Program-made: the position numbers and the translations under genes | Notes under the pieces: generated by a model | What the model was told of the DNA's origin: nothing | Databases searched by the model: none | The model's input: the letters and a program-made list of their open reading frames with translations, nothing else | Shown: positions 1 to 9,740 of the stretch, in pieces | How the letters are laid out: every line of letters begins with the position of its first letter | How positions within the stretch are numbered: position 1 is the first letter of the stretch | NCBI RefSeq assembly: GCF_900291985.1 | Contig: NZ_LT985980.1 | Span: forward strand, 1,168,001-1,232,000 | DNA length: 64,000 nucleotides | Reading direction: 5' to 3' | From: Lysinibacillus timonensis | GTDB lineage: Bacteria; Bacillota; Bacilli; Bacillales_A; Planococcaceae

Positions 1-524
1 TGCACTGATACTTTTACAACAAAGTCAGCTGGAAGTAAACCTTCCTCTTTCATTTTTTTAGTAATATATAGTAATCCTTCGTCAGCTACGAGGGCTCCAC
101 GTAAACCAAGAGCTGCTCCACGTCTTAAATCCTCAATTGCATAAACTAATTGATCTGCACCTTCATGACGTAATGCCTGTGATTTACCTGCTGCAGTTAA
201 AGGGCCTGCACTAATATCCCAAGTACCACGAGGGCCTACAAATAGACTTAGTTCGATTCCGCGCTCCGCTGTAAGTTCACACATTTCCTTAATTTCCTCA
301 TCTGTTTGAAGCATAATGCCACTGCCTTGAGATATCCGATGAACTGTCAAACCGTATTCGTCTATTGCTTTGAATGTTTCTATTAACGCTTTTGGTCCTT
401 CAACACTTGGTAATTCAATGCGATATTGTGCTCCATCTGGAAAACGCTTCGTTGATGTTGGTAGGTCCTGGTAATCCTTTCCCGGATAACCTAACTTCTC
501 TAAAAACTCAATTGTGCTTTTCAT
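1..524 (-). CDS. Conserved protein of sugar-acid cluster, 3' end cut by window
   Basis: An open frame of 174 codons begins at an ATG (522-524) behind a GGGAGG ribosome-binding site and runs off the window edge without a stop. It overlaps the 3' end of the DHDPS-family gene by 17 bp, so it is translationally linked to the sugar-acid operon. I do not recognise the family with certainty. Visible features are a HRISQGSG segment near residue 70, LFVGPRGTWDIS near residue 105 and a glycine-rich GLRGALVADEGLL near residue 150. The alternation of predicted strands and helices would suit a TIM-barrel-like enzyme, and similar proteins may carry a generic peptidase label. No function is proposed. Confidence 0.75.
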   Translation of the reverse strand, partial: MKSTIEFLEKLGYPGKDYQDLPTSTKRFPDGAQYRIELPSVEGPKALIETFKAIDEYGLTVHRISQGSGIMLQTDEEIKEMCELTAERGIELSLFVGPRGTWDISAGPLTAAGKSQALRHEGADQLVYAIEDLRRGAALGLRGALVADEGLLYITKKMKEEGLLPADFVVKVSV

Positions 525-1425
525 AAAAACCTCCCGAACATAAACTTTCTCTGACCATTTCTTCTGCTAGCTTTCTTATGTTTTGTTCATTATGAATAAA
601 CGGCGTTCTCAAATTAACCGACTCTTGTGGGAACCATCTTGCGTAAACAGCTTCTTTCATCGAAATATAAAAAGATGGGTGCCAACTATATAACTCCATT
701 TTGTTACAAATTTCAGTGTGAAGTTTTTTTACTCGGTCAAAGTCATTATATTGAATTGCTTCATATAAACTAACAGATAATTCAGGTAGGAAAACCGAGG
801 TACCATTAATACTACCTGCAGCACCGAGTATTTGAGCATCTAACAAATGTTCATCAAATGCACTAAATACTAAAAAATCTTCTCTTACGCTTTGTAGTTG
901 ATTGATTACATTACGTATACGTGAAATACTACCTACAGTTTCTTTAATGCCCCTAATATTGCTAAAGTCAAGAGCAAGCTTTTGAATAACATTAATAGGG
1001 ATTTCTTGACCAGTAAATTGTGGAATATTATATAAATAAATATCAATGCTCACTGCTTTGGAGATTTCAGCATAATATGCATATATTTGTTCATCACTCA
1101 TAGACCAATAATACGGGTTTACAACCAAGGCCCCATCTGCACCTAATTCTTCTATAAATAGGGTCAATTCAATTGTTTCATCAAGTACAGTACCACCTGT
1201 TCCAACTAAGACAGGTAATTTTCCTTTTAAATAAGGAACAATATCAGTTAAGTAGTTTTTTTTCTCCTCCATTGTAAAATGAGGAAATTCACCTGAACTA
1301 CCTAGAAGAACTAATCCGTGTACCCCTGCAGCAATAATCTTATCTAACATTTCTTTATTTTTTGCTACGTCAATTTTCCCGTTTCCATCTAGCAGAGTAA
1401 CAACTGGAGGAATAATCCCTTTCAT
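508..1425 (-). CDS. DHDPS/NAL-family 2-keto-3-deoxy sugar-acid aldolase or dehydratase
   Basis: A 305-residue class I aldolase-fold protein. It has the substrate-carboxylate motif in the GSSGE form (residues about 42-46), the YNIPQFTG segment with the catalytic tyrosine (about 132) and the Schiff-base lysine in RGIKETVG (about 161). Close relatives include YagE/YjhH, which cleave 2-keto-3-deoxy-pentonate or -gluconate to pyruvate plus an aldehyde, and AraD-type dehydratases, which yield 2-oxoglutarate semialdehyde; sequence alone does not choose. The ATG follows an AGGAGG site. It lies 12 bp after the aldehyde dehydrogenase gene and overlaps the next gene, inside the pentonate unit. The family is sure, the exact reaction is not. 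Confidence 0.88.
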   Translation of the reverse strand: MKGIIPPVVTLLDGNGKIDVAKNKEMLDKIIAAGVHGLVLLGSSGEFPHFTMEEKKNYLTDIVPYLKGKLPVLVGTGGTVLDETIELTLFIEELGADGALVVNPYYWSMSDEQIYAYYAEISKAVSIDIYLYNIPQFTGQEIPINVIQKLALDFSNIRGIKETVGSISRIRNVINQLQSVREDFLVFSAFDEHLLDAQILGAAGSINGTSVFLPELSVSLYEAIQYNDFDRVKKLHTEICNKMELYSWHPSFYISMKEAVYARWFPQESVNLRTPFIHNEQNIRKLAEEMVRESLCSGGFYEKHN

Positions 1426-1437
1426 ATTTATTCCTCC

Positions 1438-2907
1438 TTATTGCGCCTTGATATAAATTGTTTTTGCCACAGTAAAGAACTCTTTTGCAGCTTGACCTTG
1501 CTCACGATTACCAGAACTTGAATCTTTTAAACCACCAAATGGTGCTTGATATTCTACACCAGCACTTTCTGCATTCACTCGTACTAAGCCCGCTTCCATA
1601 TCATCAATAAAAGTTAATGCATTACTAATATTTGTAGTGAAGATTGATGCGCTTAAACCATACTCAGCATCATTTGCTAATGAGATTGCATCTTCAATAT
1701 TCTCCGCTTTTATTAATGCGATTACTGGTCCAAATACTTCTTCCTGTGCAATTCGCATATTAGTCGTCACATTCTCGAAAATGGTTGGTTCAACATAGAA
1801 TCCTGGTTGCTCTTCAGAATGAATTGCATTTCCACCCGTAACTAATGTTGCACCTTCATTTTTAGCGATTTCAATATACTCTAACACTGTTTTATATTGG
1901 CTTTCACTAGCACACGGCCCCATCCAAGTAGTGGTATCTAAACCACAACCTACTGTAATTTCATTTGTTACTTCAATTAATCGTTTTTTAAACTGTTCAT
2001 AGATTCCAGATTGCACAATGACACGACTAGTTGCAGTACATTTTTGTCCTGTTGATTTAAATGCTCCACTGACTACTGCCTGTACTGCATTTTCAAGATT
2101 TGCATCCTCTAAAACGATTACTGGATTTTTCCCACCCATTTCAAGTTGATATTTAACTTGATTTTTTGCTGCTACTTCCGCAATCGCTTTCCCTGTATTA
2201 GTAGAACCAGTAAATGTTATTGCCTTAATATATTTGCTATTAATGATTGCATTGCCTACCGTGGATCCGTTACCAGTTATGAAGTTAAATACACCTGAAG
2301 GTAATCCAGCATTTGCAAAGCATTTCGCAACTTTAGCAGCTGTGACAGCAGCCTCCGAAGCCGGTTTAAATACAACTGTATTTCCGTATACTAATGCAGG
2401 AGCAATTTTCCAAATTGGAATTGCTACGGGAAAATTCCAAGGAGTAATGACACCTACTACACCTACAGGGATACGCTTTGTAAACATTAAAGCATCTTTA
2501 TCTGAAGCAGGGATTACATCACCATTGCTACGGCTACCTTCAGCAGCATAATATTTTAGTATTGCTATACCACGCTGTGTTTCACCTAAAGCTTCTGGAT
2601 ATGTTTTACCCATTTCTTCTGTTAACGTTTTTGCAATTTCCTCCATATCCCTTTCTAATAGTTCTGCTACTTTATATAAATATTGTCCACGATGGAATTC
2701 ACCAAGCTTTGCCCATTTTTTTGTCGCTGCATGTGCCGCTTCTAATGCTTCATTAGCTTCTTCAACGGTAGAGGATTGTACTTGCCCCATTACTTGACGA
2801 TTTGCAGGATTGATACTGTCTATTAATTTTCCGCTTGTTGATTGCTTCCACTCACCATTAATAAAATTCGAATGTACTTCCTTTGTTAGGCTAAATACTA
2901 CATTCAT
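1438..2907 (-). CDS. NAD(P)-dependent aldehyde dehydrogenase, probably 2-oxoglutarate semialdehyde dehydrogenase
   Basis: A 489-residue ALDH-superfamily protein of normal length. The cofactor segment ITPWNFP, the general-base glutamate in LEMGGKNP (about 257), the nucleophilic cysteine in STGQKCTA (about 290) and EEVFGPV near the C-terminus are all present. Beside a FAH-fold pentonate dehydratase and a YagF-type dehydratase, the likely substrate is 2-oxoglutarate semialdehyde (Weimberg pathway); glycolaldehyde or succinate semialdehyde are alternatives that this family also accepts. The ATG follows an AGGAGG site, 11 bp after the FAH gene. Confidence 0.9.
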   Translation of the reverse strand: MNVVFSLTKEVHSNFINGEWKQSTSGKLIDSINPANRQVMGQVQSSTVEEANEALEAAHAATKKWAKLGEFHRGQYLYKVAELLERDMEEIAKTLTEEMGKTYPEALGETQRGIAILKYYAAEGSRSNGDVIPASDKDALMFTKRIPVGVVGVITPWNFPVAIPIWKIAPALVYGNTVVFKPASEAAVTAAKVAKCFANAGLPSGVFNFITGNGSTVGNAIINSKYIKAITFTGSTNTGKAIAEVAAKNQVKYQLEMGGKNPVIVLEDANLENAVQAVVSGAFKSTGQKCTATSRVIVQSGIYEQFKKRLIEVTNEITVGCGLDTTTWMGPCASESQYKTVLEYIEIAKNEGATLVTGGNAIHSEEQPGFYVEPTIFENVTTNMRIAQEEVFGPVIALIKAENIEDAISLANDAEYGLSASIFTTNISNALTFIDDMEAGLVRVNAESAGVEYQAPFGGLKDSSSGNREQGQAAKEFFTVAKTIYIKAQ

Positions 2908-2918
2908 GAAAATACCTC

Positions 2919-3791
2919 CTAATTTCTTGTAATATGATTTACTAAGACACCAATTTTTGTACTCGATATTTCAATACGATCATCTTTTTCAAGTGTGAAT
3001 TCATTAGGAGGAACGATACATGTGCCAGTCATTAAGGCAGTACCCGGTTCAATATCGTTTTCATAAACTAAATAATGTACTAACTCTTCTAATTTTCTTT
3101 TTAATTGAGAGATGAATGCAGAACCTTCGAATTGCAGTTGATTATTTCTATAAATTCTGCAAGTAATATCTAATTCATAAGGATTTTCAATTCCTTCAGG
3201 CATTAAAATGGCTGGCCCAATTGAACATGAATTTTTCCAAATTTTTGCCTGTGGTAAATAGAGTGGATTTTCACCTTCGATATCACGACAACTCATATCA
3301 TTACCTAACGTAAAACCAATAATATCTTCATTTTTACCGATAATTAAAGTTAATTCTGGCTCTGGAATTTGCCAATGAGAATCATTACGAATATACAGAT
3401 CATCCAACGGTCCTACAATACGACGTGCAGTGGATTTCAAAAAAATTTCAGGACGTTCTGCATCGTATACTTTGTCATAAAATGTTGTTTCGATTTGCTT
3501 GTTTGCATTTTTAGCTTCATAGTTTCGAGCTTCCTTACTTTTAAGATATGTTACACCTGATGCCCAAATTTCTTCTGGAATAATAGGTAAAACATAAGAA
3601 AGATCTTCAACATTCGTAGATATTGGAGCGAGATTGTTTTGTGAAATATAGTCTCTTGCTGTAATACCTCGGTCTTTCAAGAAATAAAAAAAATCGACAT
3701 ATTGGTTAAAATTTATTGGAAATACTAGGTTTTCTTCATTTATTAAAGCACTTTGAATGTTACCTTTATTTTCAAACCTAATAAATTTCAT
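2919..3791 (-). CDS. FAH-fold 2-keto-3-deoxy-pentonate dehydratase-like protein
   Basis: A fumarylacetoacetate hydrolase-fold protein of about 290 residues. The metal-binding acidic motif PEPELTL and the signature [20 protein letters not shown] closely resemble 2-keto-3-deoxy-D-arabinonate/xylonate dehydratases (KdaD, XylX type), which form 2-oxoglutarate semialdehyde. The start was placed at the ATG at 3789-3791, which follows an AAGGGG site; the longer frame to 3824 overlaps the iclR stop and has no site. It sits between the regulator and the aldehyde dehydrogenase that would take its product. Confidence 0.85.
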   Translation of the reverse strand: MKFIRFENKGNIQSALINEENLVFPINFNQYVDFFYFLKDRGITARDYISQNNLAPISTNVEDLSYVLPIIPEEIWASGVTYLKSKEARNYEAKNANKQIETTFYDKVYDAERPEIFLKSTARRIVGPLDDLYIRNDSHWQIPEPELTLIIGKNEDIIGFTLGNDMSCRDIEGENPLYLPQAKIWKNSCSIGPAILMPEGIENPYELDITCRIYRNNQLQFEGSAFISQLKRKLEELVHYLVYENDIEPGTALMTGTCIVPPNEFTLEKDDRIEISSTKIGVLVNHITRN

Positions 3792-3804
3792 AGGAATCCC
3801 CTTT

Positions 3805-4566
3805 TTAATATTTTTTATAACCAAGTTCCATAGATAAATCTAATGTGCACCGCTCTAAATAATCTAAAATTTCTTTTTTCTTTGTTTCTGTAAAATTGAC
3901 TGTTGGAGACGATACACTAATTGCAGCAACAACCTTTTGTGTATAGTCATATACAGGCATAGATAAGCAATAGATACCCGCTTCATTTTCTTCATTGTCA
4001 ACTGCATAACCAAGTGATCGGACATTTTCAAGTTCTGTTAGATAATCATTATAATTTAGAATTGTATTTCCCGTAGTTGGTTTGAAATCATAGTTTTTCA
4101 TAATTGAGTCAATCTCTGATTGCTCTAAATAAGCCATTAGTATCTTTCCAACAGCACTAGAATGTAAGTTTACCTTTCTACCAATACTCGAATTTATAAC
4201 GATTGTGTTATTGCCATTAATTTTATCGATATACAATGGTTCACTATCAACACGTATAACTAAATGAACGGTTTCGTTCGTTTGCTGGTTGAGTTTCATT
4301 AAATGTTTTCGAGCTTTCGGTTTAATATCTATTTGACTCATTAAGAGATTGCCTCTCTCATATAAACTCCAACCTAATGAGTACTCTGCTGTTTCTGAAT
4401 CTTGAATAATATAACCATAGTGTTTTAACGTTTTTAAAATTGAATGAACTGTACTTTTATTCAAATCTAGTTTTGTACTTATTTCTTTAATACTGAAAGA
4501 ACGATGATTTTCATCAAATAGTTGTAAAATTTCCAATGCACGCGAAACCGATTGGATTAATGGCAT
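3805..4566 (-). CDS. IclR-family transcriptional regulator
   Basis: About 253 residues: an N-terminal winged helix-turn-helix (residues about 5-60, with SIKEISTKLDLNKSTVHS as the DNA-reading part) and the IclR effector domain after about residue 80. IclR proteins such as KdgR, XynR/YagI and YjhI often control sugar-acid genes, so this is the likely local repressor of the island. The start is the ATG at 4566, 7 nt after AAGAGGTG; the in-frame GTG at 4575 lies inside that site. The gene is embedded in the operon it may control, between the aldonate dehydratase and the FAH dehydratase. Confidence 0.88.
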   Translation of the reverse strand: MPLIQSVSRALEILQLFDENHRSFSIKEISTKLDLNKSTVHSILKTLKHYGYIIQDSETAEYSLGWSLYERGNLLMSQIDIKPKARKHLMKLNQQTNETVHLVIRVDSEPLYIDKINGNNTIVINSSIGRKVNLHSSAVGKILMAYLEQSEIDSIMKNYDFKPTTGNTILNYNDYLTELENVRSLGYAVDNEENEAGIYCLSMPVYDYTQKVVAAISVSSPTVNFTETKKKEILDYLERCTLDLSMELGYKKY

Positions 4567-4575
4567 TTTATTCAC

Positions 4576-4593
4576 CTCTTAAATATTTAAGAG
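4576..4593. promoter_or_regulatory. Perfect 18-bp palindrome over the iclR ribosome-binding site
   Basis: CTCTTAAATATTTAAGAG reads the same on both strands and contains the AAGAGG ribosome-binding site of iclR. It could be an operator for the IclR dimer or a translation-limiting hairpin. There is no direct support beyond the symmetry and position. Confidence 0.45.
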
Positions 4594-4602
4594 ATCGAAA
4601 AA

Positions 4603-6771
4603 TTAATATAATGAATATTCTTTATGAAATTTATGAGTTGCCTCTTCATAAACTTGAATTGGTACAACTCCTCTTGAAGCATCTGTATGACCAACCATTC
4701 GGTTAGCTGCAGCAACTAACTTCTGTCTTGTTTTCATCTTTTCTTTTCTTTCATTAAATAACTTTATTCGATCTGGTTTCTCTTTAATGTAATTATCATA
4801 ATAAATCTCGTCATTTTTAACATTAACTAAATCAATTCTTTGTTCACGTAATCTTAAATGTAAAATATCACCTGTTTTTAGATACCCTATACCGCCTCCT
4901 TCTAAAGCTTCTGGTGTCATATGTCCAATTGCTGCGCCATAAGTTACACCCGAATAACGTCCATCGCTAATAATAGTACAGATGCGTTTTAATTTTCGAT
5001 TCGCATTAATGTGCTGCATAGGTGTAAACATTTCCGGCATACCGAATGCTACCGGACCTTGCCCAGCAATAATTACAGCAATTTTCAATATACCTAAATT
5101 AATAATTTGATCAAATAATTCATCATATGGTAAGTTTTGAAGTTCCCCATATTTTTCAGGTGCATTATATTTTGTAATTTTCCGCAATGTGCTCTCATCG
5201 ATTACTTTCGATTCTTTATATTGATTAAGAAGTGTTACATCAAGTAATTTGTTATTTGCATCGTCCTCATTATCGAAGTAAACGACTACTGATAATTTAT
5301 CATCGAATTGATTTAATTGAGGTGTTGGCATTCCACTAATTTTTACTACAGCACTTTCGAAGAAATTCCCACGTAAAACATCAACGCCACTGAATGGTCT
5401 TCGTGGTGTGCTTAAAATCACTGGATTATCTTTAACATTTGTTGCAGGTAAATTATCTGTATATACAAGTCTTGTTTGCCAGCTTGAACCAGTTACTGTT
5501 AAAGCATCTATATCCATATTAATACCGTTGTTCAGTAATTCATGGAACAAGGACTCCATCCCTCGGCTGTCGCCACTACAACATTGCATTGCTAATGCAA
5601 AAATGTCTCGTCCTTCCGTTAACGAATAGTTAAATAAGTCAGGTATCGGTTGCTCCTTCAAGATGCTTTCAATGTCAAATAGGCTAAAATCATACCCCGC
5701 ATATATCATCGCAGATACCATGTGCATCATTAAGTTTGTTGATCCACCCGAGGCACTATGAATTCGAATACCATTACGAATATTTTGACTTACTAGCGAT
5801 GCTACACCAAACTCAGGTTTATTAATCATATGCTCAAATGCATCAATTACTTCGTTTATCTGTTGTTGATTTGGAGGATTCGTTAATAACTCTACTGCCG
5901 GGTGAACTAATCCTAAACCAGCAACTAAATGCCGTGAGCTATTCCCTGTGCCGTTAAATGTACATACTCCACCTTTAGAATCACAAGTAGCAGCTGCTAA
6001 GCGCATTTCTAAATATTTATGTTCCTCTTTTGTAATAATATTCTTTTCTACTGCACGCTCAAATACACCTTGGAATGACGTATTCGCTGCACATTGTAAA
6101 ATATAACTCATTGTATCCTTAAGATCGTTTCCAATATCTTCATGCCCCATTGCAACTGCTTTATCATAAATAGAATTTAGCCTTTCTATAACGTCCTCAG
6201 GAATCGTTCCACCAACTAATACATGAGCTGGTGCAAATGTTGCAAAGAATGGTGCATCTCCGCGAGATTTGCGAAGTGTATCTAAGTGAGCTAAACCACT
6301 TACAACACCTAAAGGTTGCTTGTCACACCCTTGAATTACAAAAGCGCCATGATAACTGTGAGCCTCTAATTGGTTTACAATCATTTGAGCTACAGCATTT
6401 CTGCTCTGAAGAGAATAGCTCATCCCTTGGTTTGACTGGGCAGTTCCGTCACACATAACAGGAGTAGAAAAATAAAACGGCACACCCCCATTTTGCCAAA
6501 TTCTTAAGGCCGCTCTGGAAGAAGTCATATAATCCATAATATGAGCTGGGTGATCTGCAGATCCTCCAATAATTGCAATTCTTGGTGCATTGTTCTCTAA
6601 CCGATTGATAATTTCCTCCAATGTCCAGTCTGGAGTTCCCCCCTCGTAAAGCGGACCTAGAATTTTTTTTGCATTATCTAAAAGTCCAGCGACTGTAATT
6701 GGTTCATTAGCTTTCCCTTGTACATTTTCGCTGTAAGGATTAATTCTACTTTTTACTAATGGGAATACCAT
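4603..6771 (-). CDS. YjhG/YagF-type aldonate (D-xylonate) dehydratase, IlvD/Edd family
   Basis: A 722-residue protein of the IlvD/Edd superfamily in the long YjhG/YagF subfamily. It shows CDGTAQSNQGMSYSLQSRN near residue 105, the iron-sulfur cysteine motif GCDKQPLG (about 149) and CDSKGGVCTFNGTGNSSRH (about 264). E. coli YjhG and YagF convert D-xylonate to 2-keto-3-deoxy-xylonate, so this is the probable first step of the downstream unit. The ATG is 7 nt after AGGAGG. It follows dctM by 12 bp, which ties uptake to dehydration. Substrate stereochemistry cannot be read from sequence. Confidence 0.88.
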   Translation of the reverse strand: MVFPLVKSRINPYSENVQGKANEPITVAGLLDNAKKILGPLYEGGTPDWTLEEIINRLENNAPRIAIIGGSADHPAHIMDYMTSSRAALRIWQNGGVPFYFSTPVMCDGTAQSNQGMSYSLQSRNAVAQMIVNQLEAHSYHGAFVIQGCDKQPLGVVSGLAHLDTLRKSRGDAPFFATFAPAHVLVGGTIPEDVIERLNSIYDKAVAMGHEDIGNDLKDTMSYILQCAANTSFQGVFERAVEKNIITKEEHKYLEMRLAAATCDSKGGVCTFNGTGNSSRHLVAGLGLVHPAVELLTNPPNQQQINEVIDAFEHMINKPEFGVASLVSQNIRNGIRIHSASGGSTNLMMHMVSAMIYAGYDFSLFDIESILKEQPIPDLFNYSLTEGRDIFALAMQCCSGDSRGMESLFHELLNNGINMDIDALTVTGSSWQTRLVYTDNLPATNVKDNPVILSTPRRPFSGVDVLRGNFFESAVVKISGMPTPQLNQFDDKLSVVVYFDNEDDANNKLLDVTLLNQYKESKVIDESTLRKITKYNAPEKYGELQNLPYDELFDQIINLGILKIAVIIAGQGPVAFGMPEMFTPMQHINANRKLKRICTIISDGRYSGVTYGAAIGHMTPEALEGGGIGYLKTGDILHLRLREQRIDLVNVKNDEIYYDNYIKEKPDRIKLFNERKEKMKTRQKLVAAANRMVGHTDASRGVVPIQVYEEATHKFHKEYSLY

Positions 6772-6783
6772 ATCGTTCTCCTC

Positions 6784-8058
6784 CTAATTATTTGATATTA
6801 ACATTAAGGATAAAACCGGTATAAATGTGATAATTAACAAGACTATCGCCATCGCTATGATAAATGGAATAATCGCCTTTGATAATGATTCAAGACTTAC
6901 TCCAGATATACTAGACCCAACAAAAAGATTAACTCCAACTGGTGGAGTAATAAATCCAATTGCCAGTGCAACAATCATGATAATACCAAAGTGGATTGGA
7001 TCGTAACCAACCTGCGTTGCGATTGGTAATAAAATAGGTGTTAATATAATGATGGCAGCAATTGTGTCCATGAAACATCCTACTATTAAAAGCAAAACAA
7101 TAATTAATAAGATAATGACCGTCTTGTCATCAGATAATGCTATTAAACTATTTGCTATTTTATTTGGAATTTGTTCTATCGTGAGTAATTTACCAAATCC
7201 AGTTGCGCTTCCTACAATAATTAAAACTGTTGCAGACATTAAAGCCGAATCAACAAATACAGCAGTCAAATCTTTTAACTTCAGCTCACGGTATACAAAT
7301 ACACCAATTACAAAACCTACAGCAACTGCTACAGCAGCAGCCTCAGTTGGTGTAAAGATACCTCCATAAATCCCTCCCAATATTATTACTGGAATTAATA
7401 AAGACCATTTTGCATGCCATGTTTGTTTAGCAATATTAGACATTGAGATTTTATCTGATGTGCCTTTGTATCCCGCTTTTTTCGCGTAGTAATACGCATA
7501 AACCATTAAGCCAAGTCCGACTAAAATCCCGGGAAAGATACCTGCCATAAACATATCACCGATTGAAACACTTCCTGATACTCCATACATAACCATCGGA
7601 ATGGATGGAGGTATAATTACTCCAATGGATCCTGCAGAAGCGACTACTGCAGTAGAAAACTTAATATCATAACCCTTTTTAACCATTGCAGGAATCATAA
7701 TACTCCCCACCGCCGCTACAGTGGCTGGACCAGAACCTGAAATGGCTGCAAAGAACATACATGTAACGATAGCAGTCATAGCTATTCCACCAGTAATCGA
7801 ACCAACTAAAGACTCAGCAACTGCAATTAATCTTTTCGAAATACCACCTTTACCCATAATTTCACCAGCAAGAATAAAGAACGGAATCGCGAGTAGCGGG
7901 AACGAGTTAACAGACGTTGTTAATTCTTTCATTATAAATTCAATCGGAATTGATCCATGAATCAAAATTGCAATGATCGCCGATAAACCAAGTGCAATTC
8001 CGATCGGTACAGTTAAAACTAGTAAAATAGCAAATGCTATAAATATAGTAACGCCCAT
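6784..8058 (-). CDS. dctM: TRAP transporter large permease, DctM subunit
   Basis: A 424-residue polytopic membrane protein with about 12 hydrophobic segments and glycine- and proline-rich loops such as FFAAISGSGPATVAAVGSIM and ITPPVGVNLFVG, typical of the TRAP DctM/ion-transporter fold. It imports a carboxylated substrate using a sodium gradient together with DctQ and DctP. Its place ahead of the aldonate dehydratase suggests an aldonic or uronic acid substrate. The start follows a GGGGGA site. Confidence 0.93.
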   Translation of the reverse strand: MGVTIFIAFAILLVLTVPIGIALGLSAIIAILIHGSIPIEFIMKELTTSVNSFPLLAIPFFILAGEIMGKGGISKRLIAVAESLVGSITGGIAMTAIVTCMFFAAISGSGPATVAAVGSIMIPAMVKKGYDIKFSTAVVASAGSIGVIIPPSIPMVMYGVSGSVSIGDMFMAGIFPGILVGLGLMVYAYYYAKKAGYKGTSDKISMSNIAKQTWHAKWSLLIPVIILGGIYGGIFTPTEAAAVAVAVGFVIGVFVYRELKLKDLTAVFVDSALMSATVLIIVGSATGFGKLLTIEQIPNKIANSLIALSDDKTVIILLIIVLLLIVGCFMDTIAAIIILTPILLPIATQVGYDPIHFGIIMIVALAIGFITPPVGVNLFVGSSISGVSLESLSKAIIPFIIAMAIVLLIITFIPVLSLMLISNN

Positions 8059-8071
8059 CTATATATCCCCC

Positions 8072-8584
8072 TTATAATTTCGGAATATCTGTATCGACAA
8101 TTTCCACATTATTTCTAAACATTTTTGTGTCAAGATACATCCGTTGTATTAGTCGGATAGTTGTTAGAAGCATCCCGATTGGCATACCTAAATACATAAC
8201 GGACATTGGAATGCCTAAAGATGGGGCTTTTTGACCACTATTACTAATTACTTCATAGATTGTGAACCCGTAGTATACTGCATAAACTGAAAATACTAAG
8301 AATAACAAAAGGGATAACATATTTAGGATATATTTACCTTTCCTGCCCAAAGCTGATAATAAAGCCTCTACTCGAATGTGTTTTGCCTTTTTTACGCCAT
8401 AACTAATTCCTATATAAACTAACCAAACAAAACAAAATCTCGCTAACTCTTCTGACCAGCTAAGTGAATTTTGAGCAACGTAGCGCATGAACACTTGCAA
8501 TATAATGACAACCGACATCACACCTAATAAAATTAACAAAATCATTCTTTCAAAATTTTCGTCTAGCCATCTTAGTATGGTCAT
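8072..8584 (-). CDS. dctQ: TRAP transporter small permease, DctQ subunit
   Basis: About 170 residues with four predicted membrane helices. The WSEELARFCFVWLVYIG segment around residue 55 is the DctQ signature. The start is the ATG at 8582-8584 after GGGGGAAGG; the longest frame reaches 8644, but its first 20 residues lie upstream of this site and look non-coding. It lies between dctP and dctM. Confidence 0.92.
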   Translation of the reverse strand: MTILRWLDENFERMILLILLGVMSVVIILQVFMRYVAQNSLSWSEELARFCFVWLVYIGISYGVKKAKHIRVEALLSALGRKGKYILNMLSLLLFLVFSVYAVYYGFTIYEVISNSGQKAPSLGIPMSVMYLGMPIGMLLTTIRLIQRMYLDTKMFRNNVEIVDTDIPKL

Positions 8585-8653
8585 AAATGCATCCTTCCCC
8601 CACTTTACTGAAATGAGAAACCGAGAACATTCTCGATTTCTCATTAGACCTAA

Positions 8654-9691
8654 TTATTGCTGAGCTTTTTCAATTTCAGCTAGGAATTCATTTACGAAAT
8701 CCTCTCCAATTGTAGCCTTGTATTGTTCAATAACTGGTTGTACCGCTGCTTTAAATGCTTCTAATTCTGCTCCTTCAATCTTGTTGTATTCCATTAAGCT
8801 TTTTAATTCTTCTAGGGATGAAACTGCTGTTTCACGGGATAATTTACGGTTATGCTCGCCAGCTTCGATTGCTGCGTTCTTCACGATTTCACGTTCTTCT
8901 TCTGTTAAACCATCCCACGTTTTTTGGCTAATTAAGAAAATGAATGGTGAATAAATATGATTTGTTTCTGTTAAATAACTTTGTACCTCAGGATATTTCT
9001 CTAGATAAATTGTTGGATATGGATTTTCTTGCCCATCAATCGTTTTTTGTTGCATCGCTGTAAATAACTCAGTGAATGCCATTGGTGTTGGATTTGCACC
9101 TAACGCAGACCACGCTGCTAAATGAATTTCATTTTCCATTGTTCGGATTTTTAAGCCATTTAAATCTTCAATAGATTTAACTGGTTTTTTACTGTTTGTT
9201 AAATTACGGAAACCATTTTCCCACCATGCTAATTGCAGAACACCTTGACTTGAAGCTTTTTCTGCTAATTTATCACCGAATGGCCCTTGTAATACTGAGT
9301 CTACAATTTCAGTATCTGTAAGTAAGAATGGTAGGTCGAATATTCCATATTCGGGTACAAAAGTTGTAAACGGTGCTGTAGAAGGAATTGTAATTTCTAA
9401 AGTACCGAATTGTAGCATCTCAATTGCAGAACGATCATCAGCTATTTGACCGGAGTGGTATACTTCAACTTCTAGGGAATCTGTTTGAGCTTCAACTAAC
9501 TCTTTAAACTTCACCGAACTTTGATAGAGAGGTGTTTGATCGTTTAAACCTAAGCTAATTCTTAGTACTTTCTTTTCTGCACTGTCACCGGATACAGACG
9601 TATCACTATTTACAGATTCAGTTCCTCCACCACATGCTGCTAACAGTATCGAAAGCATTAATAGTAACCCCAAATACATTATTTTTTTCAT
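8654..9691 (-). CDS. dctP: TRAP transporter substrate-binding lipoprotein, DctP family
   Basis: About 345 residues. The signal sequence ends in the lipobox LLAAC (cysteine about residue 19), so the protein is anchored outside the membrane. The solute-binding fold follows, with the DctP-type stretch NSKKPVKSIEDLNGLKIRTMEN (conserved arginine for the ligand carboxylate) and WDGLTEEEREIV. The start is the ATG at 9689-9691 after AAGGGGG. It is the first gene of the pentonate unit, directly downstream of the operator and promoter at 9714-9754. Confidence 0.93.
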   Translation of the reverse strand: MKKIMYLGLLLMLSILLAACGGGTESVNSDTSVSGDSAEKKVLRISLGLNDQTPLYQSSVKFKELVEAQTDSLEVEVYHSGQIADDRSAIEMLQFGTLEITIPSTAPFTTFVPEYGIFDLPFLLTDTEIVDSVLQGPFGDKLAEKASSQGVLQLAWWENGFRNLTNSKKPVKSIEDLNGLKIRTMENEIHLAAWSALGANPTPMAFTELFTAMQQKTIDGQENPYPTIYLEKYPEVQSYLTETNHIYSPFIFLISQKTWDGLTEEEREIVKNAAIEAGEHNRKLSRETAVSSLEELKSLMEYNKIEGAELEAFKAAVQPVIEQYKATIGEDFVNEFLAEIEKAQQ

Positions 9692-9713
9692 TGTAAATCC
9701 CCCTTTGTTCAAT

Positions 9714-9731
9714 ATTATAAAACGGCGTTTT
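9714..9731 (-). promoter_or_regulatory. Probable -10 box and IclR-type palindromic operator of the dctP operon
   Basis: Read on the minus strand, the 13-bp palindrome AAAACGCCGTTTT (9719-9731) runs into TATAAT (9714-9719), then GAACAA. The same arrangement, with GTTTTATAAT identical, lies upstream of the gnd-like gene at 14372-14389. A repressor bound here would cover the core promoter. The -35 region is poor. Confidence 0.55.
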
Positions 9732-9740
9732 GAAATGTTT

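Noticed and set aside
3792..3824. MVIKNIKKGIP extension of the FAH-fold protein
   Set aside because: It overlaps the end of iclR without a ribosome-binding site, while the ATG at 3791 follows AAGGGG.
7049..7369. A 106-codon plus-strand frame within dctM
   Set aside because: Antisense to conserved membrane helices, low complexity and no start signal.
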